Below are positions 61,601 to 64,000 of a DNA stretch of 64,000 bases, one piece after another. Numbering within the stretch: the first letter of the stretch is position 1; each line of letters starts with the position of its first letter. Below the pieces are notes generated by a model. That model had not been told where the DNA came from, ran no database searches, and was given only the letters and a program-made list of their open reading frames with translations. This DNA comes from Chrysoperla carnea (taxonomy: Eukaryota; Arthropoda; Insecta; Neuroptera; Chrysopidae): assembly GCF_905475395.1 (NCBI RefSeq), contig NC_058338.1, positions 559,001 through 623,000 on the forward strand, given 5' to 3'. The position numbers and the translations under genes were made by a program.

Positions 61601-63015
61601 AAGACTATCATAAAAACAATTTTTTCTATTATCCTAAACAAGTGATGAGTTTAATCAAATGAATTCTCGCAGGCGTCTCTTCCACAAAATTAATTTATAT
61701 TGAAAAACTTGAACTATTTTCTACCGTATTTTTAGAAATTATCGATTGGTTAAAACTTCGGAAATTTTACGAATTCGCTCTTTTCATGTTACGAAATACT
61801 ATTGGTTTCAAGATACCCAGTTGTAGAAATTCAATAAAATTCAAAAAATTTCGACCAAATTTTTTGCTCATTGGTTAATTCCATACAAATTTTCTTACAG
61901 GCACGTCCTAACGGATATTTATTCTCTGAGCAATTAAACCGATGTAATTGTAGTTAAATTTTTATATATTTTAAAATAAATTACCATCTTGATTCCAACC
62001 GCCTTCGATTTGATATGCTGATGTGGCTACACCCCAAAAGAAGTTATGTTCGGTTATCAGCTCTTGTACTTGTGTTTTCCAATCTTCGGCTGAGCCATAA
62101 CTAAGTACAGAAATTATTTTTATTACTAAAAACACTTTTAGTACAATTAAACCAAATATAGCTATAAGACGAAAAGTAATTTTTCGATATCTGGAATAAT
62201 TTTAAAAATATCGAAAATTAACAATTTTGTTTAATTATGTAACTTTCGCGGAAACCAAGATTCATGATCAAACTTTAAAATAAGGTACAAATAATTTCAA
62301 CCACAAGTCTAAAGTTGCCTTGAGGCTCATACTACCTTAATATGAAAATTCTCAGCCGGTCTTAGTAACAATTGGATCCATTCTGTAATTATATAATAAC
62401 TATTTACACATGAAGTATGTAAACAATTATTTGCATGCAATAATTAATGGTCTTGTTATCTAATTATTATTTATATAAAATGTAATTTTAATTTGTCAAC
62501 AAGAAATTCGCTTGTTGTACTTCCGTGCAGTCAACTGCAGTTAATGCATCCCAAATATTCGAATTCCAGTCGCCTTAAGTATAGTTAAAGTAATATTTAT
62601 AATTAATTATAATTAACTATGAATTTAAAACTAATATTTTTAATTAATTACTAATACAGTTATTTGTATTTTCAAATAATTTTTATCTTGTTGTATATTT
62701 TTCATTTTTTCAAATCGAAATTTATATCAAAAAAATAAAAGCAAATCTGATTAAAACAGTAAGTTATATTAAATACGAAGATACGATAGGAACATAGTTC
62801 CAACCGGGTGCTCAACAACATCTCTTGTTTTTTTGTTTACAACTTTATGTCGTTGGAAACTACATATTTGAAATTGTTCGTACAACTATTTTCAATCACA
62901 TGTCATTAAAAATACCTTAAAAACGATATGAAAAATAAATGGAAATTTATCTTTACCTGAAATATCCCAAAAAATAATATAAATTCCATAAAAAAATTGT
63001 ATTAAAACTTTTCAT
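58674..63015 (-). CDS. GH1-F, canonical GH1 beta-glucosidase/myrosinase-like enzyme, putatively GPI-anchored
   Basis: GH1 enzyme of 548 residues. Exons: 62,957-63,015; 61,985-62,100; 60,639-61,309; 60,200-60,502; 59,858-60,105; 59,698-59,800; 58,674-58,820, all phases consistent. I start at 63,015 because only that ATG gives the phase needed at the next exon; an ATG at 62,989 is out of phase. Signal peptide in exon 1 (FLWNLYYFLGYF). SAYQIEGGW, YHWDLP, acid/base TINEP, nucleophile in ITEIG, WSLMDSFEW: every key GH1 residue is in place, unlike A, B, C and E, so this is the one gene here I expect to be a standard retaining glycosidase. Natural substrate unknown. The last exon (NRQSSSSSLKS then LFIINICSFIIV) again looks like a GPI signal. 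Introns are longer than in the others; the last one holds a LINE remnant and the first a piece of a TTAA-flanked element. Confidence 0.93.
58920..59410 (+). mobile_element. LINE 3' remnant in last GH1-F intron
   Basis: Plus strand reads DDLSNRKSVDIKALLLFLNS then SKWFMDKWPRVGPFSVSQ, antisense to GH1-F. It is related to 55,717-55,865. The upstream part (59,030-59,160) is GC-richer with several stops and is probably the eroded preceding region; its limits are uncertain. Confidence 0.5.
62160..62350 (-). mobile_element. Partial TTAA-type element in first GH1-F intron
   Basis: TATAAGACGAAAAGTAATTT, TTTTCGATATCTGG, AATTTTGTTTAATTATGTAA and a final ACTACCTTAA follow the left half and the end of 16,883-17,529. 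Confidence 0.5.
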
Positions 63016-64000
63016 TTTTCTTCACAAAAAACACTTAAACACTAAACTGAAAACTTGATTTTGAAAGCAACCCTTTTACTGGGGTCTTTAGACTTTTAAT
63101 TTTATTCTAAGATTTAAAACAATAAACAACCGAACATGTTTTAAATATTATCAACAAAGTATTTATTTAAATCAACAATGAACACATACAGATAACAATT
63201 AATTACAACAATTTTCAAACATATTCAACAACAAAAAAAACACAGTTTTGTTAATTGGTTGGGATCCAAAAACGATCCAAAGACCGTTGAATGTTTGAAT
63301 GATGTTGGAGGATGTGTGACAAATGAAAATAAAAAAATATTTATATTTCATATATAATTATTAAAATACCTTTTTAAATAAATTTTTTTTATGAAATTAT
63401 TTGTTTCAACCTTGGAAAATTTATCAATTATTAATTAAATACCTACAGTGTGGCACTCAATCATTTAGTCATCTGATACATATATGCTTCTGTTTCGAGA
63501 CAAATTCGTTTTCACAAAAAGGTATGCATTTCTCGAAAATTAAAGTAATTTTATCAATTTTCCGCTTTTTAGAACTTGACAATTTGAAATACGAAAATTT
63601 TTTTAATTGGCGAAATAAAGGTAGGTACTTAAAGGACACTTTTTGCTTAGATTTCATCTCTTTATCGTTTATTTTACAAGAAGTTAGACAATTGTTTATT
63701 CAGCAAATTTACTGGAATTTTTGTTTTCCTTGTAAACTAAAAAAAAAGAATGTTTTTAAACATTGAATTGACGTAAATTTTTGAACAAATAATTGGCGTC
63801 AAATTTTTTGGATTTTTCGTTTTAGTCTTATCTCCAAAATACTTTTTAAGCCTCTTTGAGGCAAAAATGGGAAAGTTGAGTACCCTAATGTGTCATCATC
63901 TTAGAGCTTTACATTGACGAGAAGGACAATATAGAAGCTGCAATTTTATTAGGAAATTAATTTTGTTGTGACTGGTGAATACCAAAGAAAACAAAGGAAA
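63016..64000. other. Upstream of GH1-F to window end
   Basis: Should contain the GH1-F promoter, but I see no firm TATA/initiator pair. A 121-codon open frame at 63,401-63,766 has no recognisable domain and contains likely splice-like GTAGGT, so I do not call it. Confidence 0.4.

Noticed and set aside
62957-62989. ATG at 62,989 as the start of GH1-F
   Set aside because: It gives phase 0 at the donor, which would put exon 2 out of frame; the ATG at 63,015 gives the phase 2 shared by all paralogues.
63401-63766. 121-codon open frame near the window end
   Set aside because: No recognisable motif; composition like the intergenic background, with splice-like signals inside.

Overview
The window looks like nuclear DNA of an insect: very AT-rich, long gene-free stretches packed with degraded transposon pieces and microsatellites, and spliced genes with short GT-AG introns and secretory signal peptides. 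I cannot name the species. No prokaryotic features (operons, RBS, CRISPR) are present.

Layout. Positions 1-25,100 hold no gene I can support, only dispersed repeats, non-autonomous DNA transposons with terminal inverted repeats and LINE 3' remnants. A secreted serine protease homologue (minus strand, 25,121-27,310) keeps the active-site Ser but has Ile for the catalytic His and Asn for the catalytic Asp. Positions 27,311-40,396 are again repeats, including a Helitron-like element abutting a small palindromic element.

The main content is a tandem array of glycoside hydrolase family 1 (GH1; beta-glucosidase/myrosinase-like) genes from 40,397 to 63,015: GH1-A (-), GH1-B (-), GH1-C (-), a truncated pseudogene piece D (-), GH1-E (+) and GH1-F (-). 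I worked out complete exon sets for all five genes; each gives an uninterrupted protein of about 535-557 residues with a signal peptide, and the intron phases agree between paralogues.

The array is notable because the catalytic residues decay step by step. F keeps both catalytic glutamates. A keeps both but has lost the Asn beside the acid/base. C and E have Gln in place of the acid/base Glu, as plant myrosinases do. B has lost both the acid/base and the nucleophile yet has a perfectly open frame. All five proteins end in a hydrophilic spacer with small residues followed by a hydrophobic C-terminus, the layout of a GPI-anchor signal, so the family may be displayed on the outer cell surface (for example gut epithelium). 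I read the cluster as a recent local expansion in which one canonical enzyme gave rise to altered-mechanism enzymes or non-catalytic sugar-binding proteins. Transposon pieces (hAT-like MITEs, LINE ends, a TTAA-flanked element) lie in several introns of these genes, one of them inside an intron found only in GH1-B.
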